This document shows positions 10,620-21,783 of a stretch of DNA of 64,000 bases, piece by piece. Within the stretch, counting starts at the first letter, position 1. Each line of letters opens with the position of its first letter. The stretch is from Heliocidaris erythrogramma. Lineage: Eukaryota; Echinodermata; Echinoidea; Camarodonta; Echinometridae. The translations under genes and the position numbers were made by a program. The notes beneath the pieces were generated by a model. It was given only the letters and a program-made list of their open reading frames with translations, was not told where the DNA came from and ran no database searches. The DNA lies in contig CM046853.1 in the NCBI GenBank assembly GCA_025617745.1, forward strand, positions 3,716,873 to 3,780,872, in the 5' to 3' direction.

Positions 10620-11541
10620 GAGGGGCTGTGCCAATTTTGCCGGCAGTCGATATCGACCTTTGTAGTATTAGTTAAAATTAAACTAAAGTTGAAGAGGTGA
10701 AATCATATCACCACAATAATCGAAAAAGTTCTGCGAAAATATTTGCTTTTTTCACTGTGGGATGATAAAATATGTTATTTTTATCCAATTCCTTCAATCA
10801 CCTACATCAAGATCAAGATCCTATGTGGCGTCATCTACATGTACATGACACCAAGGTCAAAGACCAGCAATGCGTTAGATTTTCCGCGCATCCACGCCAG
10901 GTAGGGGAGGAACCGTGCGCTTGTCGCGCGGTATGTATAATATATAATGAGATTTTTTGGGCGTGAGTAAGAGCCCTAATGAGTGAGACTTGGTAGGTCT
11001 GACATGTAGCTTCATAGGCACAGACTTAGCACAGTCAACTATAAGAAAGAGTCACCATCCCATTCCCAGATACATACATTACATGTGTAATTGTGAAATT
11101 TTGACAGATTGGTGTTTGAGAGGGCTATGAGAGAGAGAGAGCAGGCTTCTTGGTAACTCAGTGGAAGAGTGGCAGGGTTCTCTTGAGTTAGGATCTTAGC
11201 AGAAATTTTGAGCCCAATGAGCCCTGATTACCCGCTAACACATTTGCAAGGTTATTGTAGATAACCTCGCACTCGGTACCTTCGTACCGTGAAGAATTGC
11301 CTCTCATAGTAAGTGTGTGATCTCTAGCACATGTGTGCTGGAAAGGAGCAAGATCGCCGGCCAAAAACAGCCTCAAAAAATTTCATTTGATCAAGATGAT
11401 AAAGATCCTTTCGAAGATTCTGGCATGAAATCATCATCCTAAAATGTAGTAGGAAGTATTTTCTGAAAGTTTTGCTGATTATATGTTATTACCTCTTCAA
11501 CTTAGAGGTCGTGACTGCCGCTGAAATTGACACAGCCCCAC
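10620..11541. mobile_element. Inverted-repeat element (GGGGCTGTGTCAATTTC family), copy 1
   Basis: The left end GGGGCTGTGCCAATTTTG and right end AAATTGACACAGCCCC are inverted. AAGTTGAAGAGGT near the left pairs with ACCTCTTCAACTT near 11492. The right half is about 80% like 36660-36973 (GGAGCAAGATCGCC, ATGATAAAGATCCT). It ends about 60 bases before the splice acceptor of the DPM3 start-codon exon. No coding capacity. Confidence 0.65.
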
Positions 11542-11612
11542 ATATTGATGGTTCCATTACCAAGATCTCTTAGAAAATATATATGTTTATTTCTTTTCAG
11601 ATACTGTACAAC

Positions 11613-14514
11613 ATGGCAACCAAATTAGTCCAATGGCTTACTGTATTTATTCTCCTTGCCAGCATATGGAGTGCTCTAGTGTTTGATTTAATCCCAGTCA
11701 AGCTAGATGACAGATTGAGAGAAGTTGTGTGGCCAGTGAGTATCAAGTTTCTTCTCAGGTTTGGTGCAAGAAGGATTTTATATTTGTTATTTCAGGCTAC
11801 TGTCCTTGCAGCTTCAGATTTTATTTCATGAATTGTGAAAATTCTGACTCATGTTTTGGAAGCATGCTTTGTAAGTCTTGGCTACAATATCACAATTCCA
11901 TTCATTGCTTTTTGTTCAGGACTTATCTAAAGCTCTCTTATTGATACACAATCAATAATAATATGATTGTAGGGCCCTCAGGGAGAACGGTATATGATAC
12001 TAATGAGGCTACCCTGGCCTAACAAGACATATTATTATTTGTAGTAGTATTAGTAGTAGTATATTGTTATTATCATCATTATCATTATTGTTATTATTAT
12101 TAGGTGGTCTGTCATTTATGACAGACCTCCTTTTAATTTTGTCAAGATTTTTCTTTATTCTTTATTTCTTTATTTTTATTACAAAATTTTGTGGCCACCA
12201 AATCTCAAAATCGGCCAGGTCAATATCATCGAGTTTCATGTCATGTATGAGGTCAATCATGGACATGGTCCATTAAGCTTTTGGAGGTCATCAGGTCATC
12301 GTGACGTCATCAAGACGCCATTTTGTAAATTTACAAGATCGATTATATCTTCATAATCGATCATCAAAAATCAACTATATTCACATCACATAAACTTCAC
12401 ATGACGGGTCATCAAGTCATGTCCTCACAGGTCATCTAGAGGTCAGGACGTGCGCGTACGCGCGCGTCAAAATTTAAAAATGCTCAAAATCACGTAGGAT
12501 CAAGTCTGCACATGTTTCAGGTCATTTTGAGCATTTCAAAAATGTCCGTGCGTAAGCGTCCACGCGCGCGTTTTAAGCGCGCGCAAGTCGTAAATAGCGT
12601 TAAAACGCTGTTTTTTCGATTGATTTGCAATCCTGACACTTTTCTTCATCATTTCCATCAACTTGGAATCAATTTCAATCAATAATAAGGTCGTACGGGC
12701 GCGTCAAAGTTCAAAATCCGTGCGCGCGTCTATGGAGAAAATATCGTAAAATCGTGCAAAAACATGCCTCTACAAAATTAACTCTAGCTCTTTAAATAGT
12801 CCATAAACCCCCCATTTTTTTTTCATCTTTGGGTAGGGGATGAATCATAGATATGATTTCATGTATCATTTGACCCTTGTAAACATTATGACGTCATCAA
12901 AATGGCGCCAGAAGTCAAAATTTCCATTTTTCATGTTTTGACGTCATCACATTTATGCAAATTTGGCTCTAGATTCGTAATTATTGGACGTTTTACACCC
13001 AGATTTTAATATGTTGTAGCTGAGGCAATTTCCTACAAAATCAGTCACCACGGTTTTTCATTTTTATGACGTCATCACAGTGAAATTTTCAATTAAAGAT
13101 GCCATGTCAGAATTTTCCCTATTTGCGTGTTATGTCTATGGAAGATGATTTTTTTTCGAATCATGAATCTACATGACATTGTTCTCTGAGCTGTATCTCA
13201 GTTATTTTTGGTCTATTTTCTTCCAGATTTTAGTATGTTATAGCTGAGACTATAAGCTTTTATAAGTGTGGTCTCCAATTTTTGATCAGATGTCGGGATC
13301 ATGCCCAATTTTTAACTACAAAATGGGATTTGAGAATCCCGTTTTTCGTTTACGTGTAATCTCTATGGGAAATATTTTGGTATATTGGTCAAAGCACTTG
13401 CCTCTCATTCCGGTGACCCAGGTTCGATCCCCGGTGGGTCCATTAAAAAAATTTTTTTTTTTGCTTCTTTTTGCCTTTCATTTTACCATCTTGTTCGACT
13501 ATTATAACATAAGCAATCACAAACCAAGTAATAAACTGCCTTATTTTGCGTGTTATGTCTATTGGAAAGTAGTGTGCAGTGGTTTATGTATAACCCTATG
13601 GAAAATCTGATTCCCTGACGTGTATTAAAGCTATCCTGCAATATCATTAGTCCTATTTGATATCACAATTTCTCAAAATTGGCTTAGTCAATTATCTTAA
13701 AATTTTCGTTAGTCATCGATCCCAATAAGGTCAAGTTCCCGCATCTTTTTCAAGGTCATCAGATTATTGTGAAGTCATCTAGGCGCCATTTTCTACAAAT
13801 CAACTTACGGTCGTATCTTCATAGCGAAATGTCATTTCTGTTTCATATTGGCATGGCTGAGGTCAATGTCATTCCAGTCATGGTCATAACAATTATCACC
13901 ATCATCATCATCCTCCTCCTCATCATCATCATCATCATCATCACTGTCATCACCATTATCATGATCATTCTTTGTCTTTTGTTTTTTATTTCGTAATTAT
14001 TTTCATGATTCTATCATCTCCTAATTTCACAGTATGCATTATTTTCTCCCATCTTATCTTATATCATGGTTTACCATGAATATCTTTATATTTCACCTGT
14101 CAACTTCTCATCAAAATAGAAGATACGGACGACATTGCATGCACATCGTTCTGATATGAACGATTGCAGTTCTAAATGTTGTCATGATCATCATTATCGT
14201 CATTGTTATATGAGCATCTTATCATTGTCAACATTATCATGATTGTTATCTTGCACAAATATTATCACATCTTACAATGACCGTTTCACACATTTTTCTA
14301 CATTCCTGTCCTCAAGAAGCATCTCCATTCATGGCATTTTTGACTTCTTATCTTCAGTATAGCATTTCCCCATTATTATGATCATCCTGATTACAATTAT
14401 GATCATACAAATTGAAAGACAGACCACCTAATTCGTCCTCATGACGAATTAAATTCTAGTTATTATTGTATCCCCCGGCAGAATGCCGGAGGATACTTTG
14501 GATTCAGCAGCGTT

Positions 14515-14551
<37 letters not shown>

Positions 14552-17500
14552 GTCACATTCTTGTGTGCGCTCTAGCGGTCACATTTCTCGACGAATTTTT
14601 TTCAGACTTCCTGTGGACGTGTATCTTGGTAAAATCTGGACCCCTATAGTTTCTGGTGATGCTGCCCCCAGTGTTCCGTCTTTTATAGGGTAAAAGGCCA
14701 TATTTTTGGGGATAGTTTGTGTGCGCTCTAGCGGTCACATTTCTCAACGGATTTTGTTCAAATTTTGTATGAAGGTGTCTCTTGGTAAAATCTGGAACCC
14801 TATAGATTTTGGTCATGCTGCCCCCAGTGTTCCGTCTTTTATAGGGTCAAAGGTCATATTTTGATAGATGTCTTGTGTGTACTCTTGTGTGCGCTCTGGC
14901 GGTCACATTTCTCAACGGATTTCGTTCAAATTTTGCATGAAGGTGTCTCTTGGTGTAATTTAAAAACCTATAGTGTTTGGTGATGCTGCCACCAGTGTTC
15001 CGTCTTTTATAGGGTCAAAGGTCATACTTCAGGGCATGGCGTGAGTGCACTCTGCAGGCCACATTTCTCAACGGATTTTGTTCAAATTTTGGATGGAGAT
15101 GTATCTTGGTATAATCGACACGTTTAATTTTTGGTGATGCTGCCCTCATTGTTCCGTCCTTTATAGGGTCAAAGGTCATTTTTCCATTTCTTGCACTCTT
15201 ACTTCTGCATTTCTCAACGGATTTCGTTCAAATTTTGCATGAAGGTGTCCCTTGGTGTAATCTAAAAATCTGTACTTTTTGGTGATGCTGCCACCAGTGT
15301 CCCGTCTTTTATAGGGTCAAAGGTCATACTTCAAGGGATGGCGTGAGTTCACTCTGCAGGCCACATTTCTTGATGGATTTCTTTCAAATTTTGTATGGAG
15401 ATGTATCTTGGTATAATCTACACATCTTTACTGTTTGGTGATGCTGCCCTCATTGTTCCGTCCTTTATAGGGTCAAAGGTCATTTTTCCATTTCTTGCAC
15501 TCTTACTTCTGCATTTCTTGACGGATTTCGTTCAAATTTCGCATGAAGGTGTCTCTTGGGGTAATCTAAAAACCTATAGTTTTTGGTGATGCTGCCACCA
15601 GTGTTCCGTCTTTTATAGGGTCAAAGGTCATACTTCAGGGCATGGCGTGAGTGCACTCTGCACGCCACATTTCTTGATGGATTTCTTTCAAATTTTGTAT
15701 GGAGATGTATCTTGGTATAATCTACACATCTTTACTGTTTGGTGATGCTGCCCTCATTGTTCCGTCCTTTATAGGGTCAAAGCTCATTTGTCCCTTTTGT
15801 GCACTCTTACTTCTGCATTTCTTGACGGATTTCATTCAAATTTTGTATGGAGATGTATCTTGGTATAATCTACACATATTTAATTTTTGGTGATGCTGCC
15901 CTCATTGTTCCATCCTTTATAGGGTCAAAGGTCATTTTTCCATTTCTTGCACTCTTCTGCATTTCTTGACGGATTTCGTTCAAATTTTGCATGATGGTGT
16001 CTCTTGGTGTAATCTAAAAACCTATAGTATTTGGTGATGCTGCCACCAGTGTTCCGTCTTTTATAGGGTCAAAGGTCATACTTCAGGGCATGGCGTGAGT
16101 GCACTCTGCAGGCCACATTTCTTGATGGATTTCTTTCAAATTTTGTATGGAGATGTATCTTGGTATAATCTACACATCTTTACTGTTTGGTGATGCTGCC
16201 CTCATTGTTCCGTCCTTTATAAGGTCTCTCAACACATTTCTTTCAAATTTTATATGAAGATGTGTCTTAGTGAAACCTACACATCTAATTTCTACACCAT
16301 CCTTTTGTTTGAGGGAGGGGATGGGGGAGGGTCTTTGTCCCTCCTTCAAATCGCTGCCAGTGCCGGGGGATACATTTAGCATTGCGCGGCCCCAGCAATG
16401 CACATTTCTAGTTATTATTATTATTATTATTATTATTATATTATTATTATATTATTATTATTCTCTAGTAATACATTCTTTTTAAGTGACCACCCGTGCA
16501 ATTTCTTGCAAAATTGTGAGCTTTCATAATTAACCTTTGATGGTAAAGTTGTAGTTACGGTATTCATATGATGCTTGGTACCTCCAAAAAATTTATAAAC
16601 AGATTATTTTGTTTACCGTAATCCCCTGGAATGTGTTATTATTTTGTATGGTTTGAATCATTAGGTTTATGTTGTATTGTTGATCAAACCATAATTCAGT
16701 AATCCGTTGTGTTTTCTTCCACAGTTCCCAGTGTATCTTCTTGTAGTATTTGGGGTAAGTTTCATAATGTTATTGCCATAATGGTTAACTTTCTTGAATA
16801 TCAACAGATTTTATACCCTGGTGTGTTTTAAGTTTGGTGGAGGGAATTGGAGATTCCCTTCCTAAGATGACATGAGAAATATTCCATTAACATGAAATTT
16901 TACCTGCATGAGAAAAATATTGAAGAACTTGTCTTTCATCATAGTTCTAGTCAATTGGTGATTTCTTATACCCCTTCCGAACAAAGTTTGAAGGGGGGTA
17001 TATAGGAATCAGCGTGTACGGTCGGTCGGGCGGTCGGAAATCTTGCGGATCAAACTACTTCCTCATTTTGCAAGCAATGCTCATGAAATTCGGCACACAC
17101 ATTGGTTTTGTGGTGAAGATGTGCAAGACATATTTTTTGAATGGGTTGGAAACTGCATGCCATGGTAACAGCATGGCAACAGCATGGCAACGGCATATTA
17201 TGGCAATAAATCAGGAAATCTTGCGGATCAAACTACTTCCTCATTTTTCGAGCAATGCTCATGAAATTTTGGCACACCCATTGGTCTTGGGATGAAGATG
17301 TGCAAAACATTTTTTTTGGAATGTGTAGAAAACTGCGTTGCCATGGTAACCACATATGGCAATAAATCAGGAAAATAAAAACAACTTCCTCACTTTTTCA
17401 AGCAATGCTCATAAAATTAGGCACACACTTTGGGACGGGGGTATTAATCACCTTCAGTGATATTTTCTTTCTTGTTTTCAAGTATAGGAGATGATTAAAG

Positions 17501-20500
17501 GGTCTCTGAGGCCAAAAAAAAATATTTGTATACAGTTAGATTGTATAAAATTAACCCCAAATAACTATACCCAGCATTCTACAGGTTAGCGGTTAAGGAG
17601 TTTGAAGAAAATGAAGGACATCGTAAACGATCGACGCACGGAACTCAACTCGAGTTGAGTTCTGCGTGAGCAGTTTTCTATGCGTGTGCGTTTTTTTTAT
17701 GCGTGCACGTTCGGCGAACGCCAAGACGCGATAGTGGAATTATCGCGATCGCATTATCGCTTTGTCGTCTGCTAGGTGCACTGCCGGGGCTGACAAGCAC
17801 TCGAAAATTAATTTGGGGCGGAACTTACGGATAATATTAGACCCTAATGAAACAACAAATGAATGAAGTATACAACCAAAATGTTTTTATCAAATTGGAA
17901 ATTGGTTCGGCGCATAAATTACAAAGAATCTACAGACCAAATAATGAAACAACAAATAAATCAGAGCTAAGACGCAAAATACATTTATCAAATCGAAAAT
18001 TGATTTGGCGCTGAACTTAGGGATAATATACAACCCCCCAAAAATATGAAATAAATGAAGTCTACAACGCAAAATGGTTTTTTATCGATTGGAAATTGAT
18101 TTGGTGCGTAACTACTGGATAATATTCAACCCAAATAAAACATCAAATGGATGAAGTATACAACGCAAAATATATATATCGAATAAAAAATTGGTTCGGC
18201 GCATAAATTACAAAGAATCTACAGACCAAGTGAAACAACAGATAAATTCGAATTATAAATTAGAACTAAGACGCAAAATACATTTATCGAATCGAAAATT
18301 GATTTGGCGTTTAACTTGGGGATAAGTATGCAACCCAAATAAATTATGAAATGAATGAAGTATACAACGCAAAATGGTTTTTTATCTAATTGAAATTGAT
18401 TTGGGGCGTAACTAATGGATGATATAAAACCCAAATAAAACATCAAATGGATGAAGTATACAACGCAAACTGTTTTTATTAACTGAAAATTCAGTTGGCG
18501 CGTAATTTATGGAGAATCTACAACTCAAACAAACCAACAGATGAATCAAGTATTCAATACAAAACGTTTAAATCGATATATCGTTAGGCAAGCTATCGTG
18601 ATCGATCGACTAGTCTTTGCTCAAGTCTTATTTATATTAATTTTCGGGGGTATTTTATATTCAAAAATCAATATCTCCTGTATGCTTTCACCGTTGAATG
18701 TCGTGTTAAGTTTTCTGGGGTCGATTTTGTGTAAGCTAACTATACACAAATTATTTTTTCAGGCCTCAGGTACTCTTTAAGCATGATAATCCATTTTAAA
18801 CAAAGTTTCTACAGTGTAAACACAGTGCTCAATAGTGCATGAAGTATCCTACCATTATTTTATTTTTATTGAAATTAATGTTAACTACAGTTATAATATC
18901 TTTGCGAGTACATGAACTGAAGGAAACACAGGGTATAATTATGAATAAAGATACTTTAATAATCTATGTTGTACATGCACTATTTGTGACCACATGAATG
19001 TTTGTGATTATACTGTGATATTTAGTGAAAATTAATATTTTTATAGGAATAGTTGTAGACTATGTAAAATGTAAGGAAAGTTTCCATAATATGGACAATA
19101 GATATTTTATAGTTCAGCTCACTTTCCATATACAGTGTATTTGTGAGTTGCAGGTTTTTAGCATACCGGTATCTTATTTAATGCTTATTGATAATTGAAG
19201 TAGGGTCAGTGCAATGTTTTTGCACATTTAAGGCCCGGTCACACATCTTTGCTGGAGCGTTGCTGGAGCGTTCCTGGAGCGGTGAAAAAAATTCATCACC
19301 GCTCGTAACCGTTCACCACCGTTTAACAGAAGTTGGCCCCCGTTAAGGCAACGCCGTATACGCTCGGCCACCGCTGATGGTCCCTCCTACCGCTCCAAAA
19401 GTTTTGAGCTGCACAAAATATTGCGAGCGGTGAGGAGCGGGCAATTTTCCGCTCCGGCAAAGTTCACCACCGCTCCAACAAAGTTGGGCACCGCTAGACG
19501 CAAGTTCGTGGACGCTTGGGTCCGCTCGGCCAACGCAGAAATCTTGAACGCTGGACCACCGCTGCTTCGCCAGCTTTGCCCGGGCGGTGATTAAACGTTG
19601 CACAAACTTTGGTGGAGCGGTTGTAAGCGTTTTACGAGCGGACACGGGATTGCTGGAACGGTGTCGGGCGTTGAAGCAGCGATCCATTGCGGTGATGAAC
19701 TTTGGTTTGGCGTTGGTATGGAGGTGTTGGAGCGGGACCAACGCTAAAGCAACGGCGGCTTCAGCGGTGCACCGCTAAGGCAACGCCCGTGTTTTCGATT
19801 TTTTTTCCCCATTTTGTGCGCGGTGACGAGCGTTGTCGAAATTCGGCCCCCTCTCCCTACCGTTCAAGGAACGCTCCAACAAAGTTCTGGCGGTGTGACC
19901 AGGCCTTTAGCAGAAATAAACATTAAAGATTTTAAACATAAAACTACATTTTATGATTCTCTCGTTTTTGTGTGTTTTAATATAGTGCTTTTCACTTGCA
20001 ACTATTGGTTATCGAGTTGCTACTTTTAATGATTGTGAAGATGCGGCAGCTTCGCTCAAAGAGGTAAGTATTCTTAACAACTTTCTTCATTAAACAACAC
20101 ATAATGTTCTCTTCATGCCCCTTTATGTCAGTTTTATAGGCCTAATGGATAGAAAATTGTCTGCAAATACTGCTACGTTACATCCTCTTCCTGATTAAGT
20201 TTAGATGCAGCAGGTTTCTCTATTCTTGACAGATTGTACCAGTAATGTTAATAGTTAACAAGTTTTGACTGAATACCGGTATGCTTTTTAGAGGCATATA
20301 AAAACATTTATAAAAACCTTTCAATCATTCTGAAAAGAATTTAAATGGAAGGGCTATTTCAAGAGGTGTCGGGAGTTAACATTGCTTTTACTTTATGACA
20401 ATGAGTGTGTAATATCCACCATGAAGAACGAACCGACTAGAAGAATAAGAATTTTCTTGTTTTTTTTTTTTTACATGTATATTAATGGGAAAAATAATCA

Positions 20501-20799
20501 GAATGCAATTTCTGAAGAGGGAAGAGGATTATTAATTTTTTTTTTTTTTTTTTATATGAGCATGATTGTAGATCAATTAGCCCAAATATACTTAGTGAAA
20601 ATGGATATTACATGCATTTCACTTTCTTTTTAAAATTTGTATAGGTATTCTTATATCATTGTTGCTAGTCAAATTTCAGCTTTGTCTTGGAAGTGCTAGT
20701 GATGATGCTTTCATTGGTTATGTTTTGTTCTGTTAATTTTTAAAGGAAGTCAAAGAAGCCAGGAAAGATCTGACAAACAAAGGATTTAAATTCTCATGA
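11613..20799 (+). CDS. DPM3: Dolichol-phosphate mannosyltransferase subunit 3
   Basis: Coding exons are 11613-11735, 16725-16754, 19986-20063 and 20746-20799, all phase 0 with GT/AG borders. They give 94 aa (human DPM3 has 92). The protein has two hydrophobic helices (about residues 8-27 and 42-60) and the conserved tail [14 protein letters not shown], followed by a charged helix ending NKGFKFS. DPM3 is an ER membrane protein that holds the catalytic subunit DPM1 and stabilises DPM2, so that mannose is transferred from GDP-Man to dolichol phosphate for N-glycans, GPI anchors and O-mannose. Exon 2 is a 30-bp microexon. An acceptor at 11599-11600, 12 nt before the ATG, shows that an upstream untranslated exon exists; it was not located. 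Introns of about 5.0, 3.2 and 0.7 kb are filled with repeats. Identification rests on the whole-length match in sequence and order. Confidence 0.95.
12102..14460 (+). mobile_element. Helentron-like element, family C, in DPM3 intron 1
   Basis: It starts TAGGTGGTCTGTC and has the inverse GACAGACCACCTA at 14418-14430, followed by the hairpin AATTCGT-cctcatg-ACGAATT (14430-14450) and the terminal CTAGT (14456-14460). Four exact TGACGTCA motifs lie at 12302, 12889, 12939 and 13067. A tRNA-like insert and a CATCAT-rich stretch (13896-13950) are inside. No coding capacity. The 3' structure suggests a Helitron/Helentron derivative; the assignment is inferred. Confidence 0.6.
13387..13455 (+). repeat. 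tRNA-derived SINE-like insert
   Basis: TGGTCAAAGCACTTGCC resembles an A-box region, and GGTTCGATCCC is a perfect B box inside a T-arm-like CCCAGG...CCGGTGGG. An A-run and a T-run follow. It lacks a paired acceptor stem, so a functional tRNA is not claimed. Confidence 0.5.
14463..16412 (+). mobile_element. Helentron-like element, family B, copy 1, 152-bp monomers
   Basis: Begins TTATTGTATCCCCCGGC with a GC hairpin (CCGGCAGAATGCCGG), a (GCC)n run at about 14519-14550, then about eleven monomers of ~152 bp (TTCTCAACGGATTTCG, GGTGATGCTGCC, TCTTTTATAGGG). It closes with AGCATTGC...GCAATGCA and CTAGT (16408-16412). Each monomer carries GGGTCAAAGGTCA or a variant. The same element is at 34574-35980 in inverse orientation. 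Short open frames recur at 304-bp steps because two monomers make one frame repeat; they are not genes. It lies in DPM3 intron 1, directly after family C. Confidence 0.7.
16413..16465 (+). repeat. (TTA)n microsatellite
   Basis: About 50 bases of TTA repeats directly follow the CTAGT end of the family B element. Such elements often sit in T-rich targets. Confidence 0.85.
16967..17475 (+). mobile_element. Helentron-like element, family A, copy 2
   Basis: It has the start TTATACCCCTTCCGAAC, a CGGTCGGTCGGGCGG tract, about three degenerate ~161-bp units and the hairpin ATCACCTTCAGTGAT at the end. The terminal CTAGT has become CTTGT. The divergence between its units indicates an older insertion than the copy at 21784-22801. 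It lies in DPM3 intron 2. Confidence 0.7.
17476..17799. other. Intron 2 sequence, nothing recognised
   Basis: It contains a short palindrome (AACTCAACTCGAGTTGAGTT near 17643) and a CGCGAT-rich piece near 17725-17760. No gene or classified repeat. Confidence 0.5.
17800..18545 (+). repeat. ~97-bp satellite with three-monomer higher-order repeat
   Basis: The words AAATTGATTTGG or AAATTGGTTCGG, followed by CG-TAA-TTA and GAATCTAC or GATAATAT, recur at about 17805, 17898, 17997, 18091, 18190, 18292, 18390 and 18486, giving eight monomers. Monomers 2 and 5 share GGTTCGGCGCATAAATTAC almost exactly, 290 bp apart. Monomers 3/6 and 4/7 are likewise closest to each other. This is higher-order repeat structure, lying in DPM3 intron 2. 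Confidence 0.75.
18546..19230. other. Intron 2 sequence, nothing recognised
   Basis: AT-rich, no coding similarity, no paired repeats seen. Confidence 0.5.
19231..19906. mobile_element. MITE with AGGCC(C/T)GGTCACAC termini
   Basis: The left end AGGCCCGGTCACAC pairs with the right end GTGTGACCAGGCCT. The inside is GC-rich and made almost wholly of degenerate GGAGCGGT, CGTTG and ACCGCTCC words, so it folds on itself at many scales. No coding capacity. It ends about 80 bases before DPM3 exon 3. Superfamily not recognised. Confidence 0.7.
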
Positions 20800-20928
20800 C
20801 ATTGTGGAACGTCCTGAAATCATTTAAACATCTCAACTATAATAATATGAACTTTGAAAGCAATTGATTTGTACCTAAATAAGATAATTGCCACTGTGTG
20901 ACAAATCCATTGTATGCTTTATACTTAA

Positions 20929-21420
20929 AGGGGAAGTCCACCCGGAAATCAAGTTGGTTTTAAAAGAAGCTGAAAAATTAAAGAAGAAGATCAATGAATC
21001 CGATAAGAAATTAGAAAGTTATGACTTTTTGAAGTTATAATCGATCAAACATAGATTGGCAACTCCATGACGTATCTTGCGAGGTCCTCTCCATTGCCCT
21101 GTACTTAAAAAATCATAAATTTCCATTTTCTTTATAAAAGAAAATTAAATCATACATTCATTATATAAACATGTTTATATCACTACATATATAATCATGG
21201 TACATACATTTTTACACAAAACCTGTATGAAACAAATGTATTCCTTCAACACCTAAGAAGACAAATCACGGAGTTGCCAATTTGTGTTTGATTGATTACA
21301 ACTTCAAAAATTCATAACTTCCTTGTTTCTAATTGGATTTTGCTCAAACTTTCATAGATCTCTTTCTTTAATTTCTCTGCTTCTTTTAAAACGAACTTGA
21401 TACCAGGGTGGATTTCCCCT
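20929..21420. mobile_element. TTAA-flanked MITE (AGGGGAAGTCCACC), 3' of DPM3
   Basis: AGGGGAAGTCCACC and GGTGGATTTCCCCT are inverted and flanked by TTAA at 20925-20928 and 21421-21424. AATTTCTCTGCTTC and GTTGCCAATTTGTGTTTGAT blocks pair inside. It starts about 130 bases after the DPM3 stop codon and may be part of that gene's 3' UTR. It belongs to the same group as 8011-9590. Confidence 0.8.
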
Positions 21421-21783
21421 TTAAGTTTTCATTCCATGTTGTTACCATAAATGTAAAGTTATATTGTGAAAAATCAGATGTGGATCAGTTTACATCTAAA
21501 GTTGATACATGTATATCAGGATCATGTGCAGTAGTTGTTGGCAAAAAGAGGGATTATCACTCATAGGGTTAAGTATAATGGTATACCTGTATTGGATGAT
21601 TCATGTGCTTTTCTGTTTAGATAAATATGCCCCATTGTGGTCTCCTCCTCGATATGATAAAAATGAATGCCTTGACCTCGCTTTTTAAACTAGCATATCA
21701 GGCTATCAGATTTGTTATTTCACTTTTTACCTTCAAGACCCAAGATTTAATCATTGTGTGCATTTCAACAATCATATTTTTAT
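21421..21783. other. Intergenic stretch, nothing recognised
   Basis: AT-rich with no supported gene. Confidence 0.5.

Noticed and set aside
12060-12100. CRISPR-like or clustered repeat arrays anywhere in the window
   Set aside because: All short arrays are microsatellites, minisatellites or satellites without unique spacers, in animal DNA.
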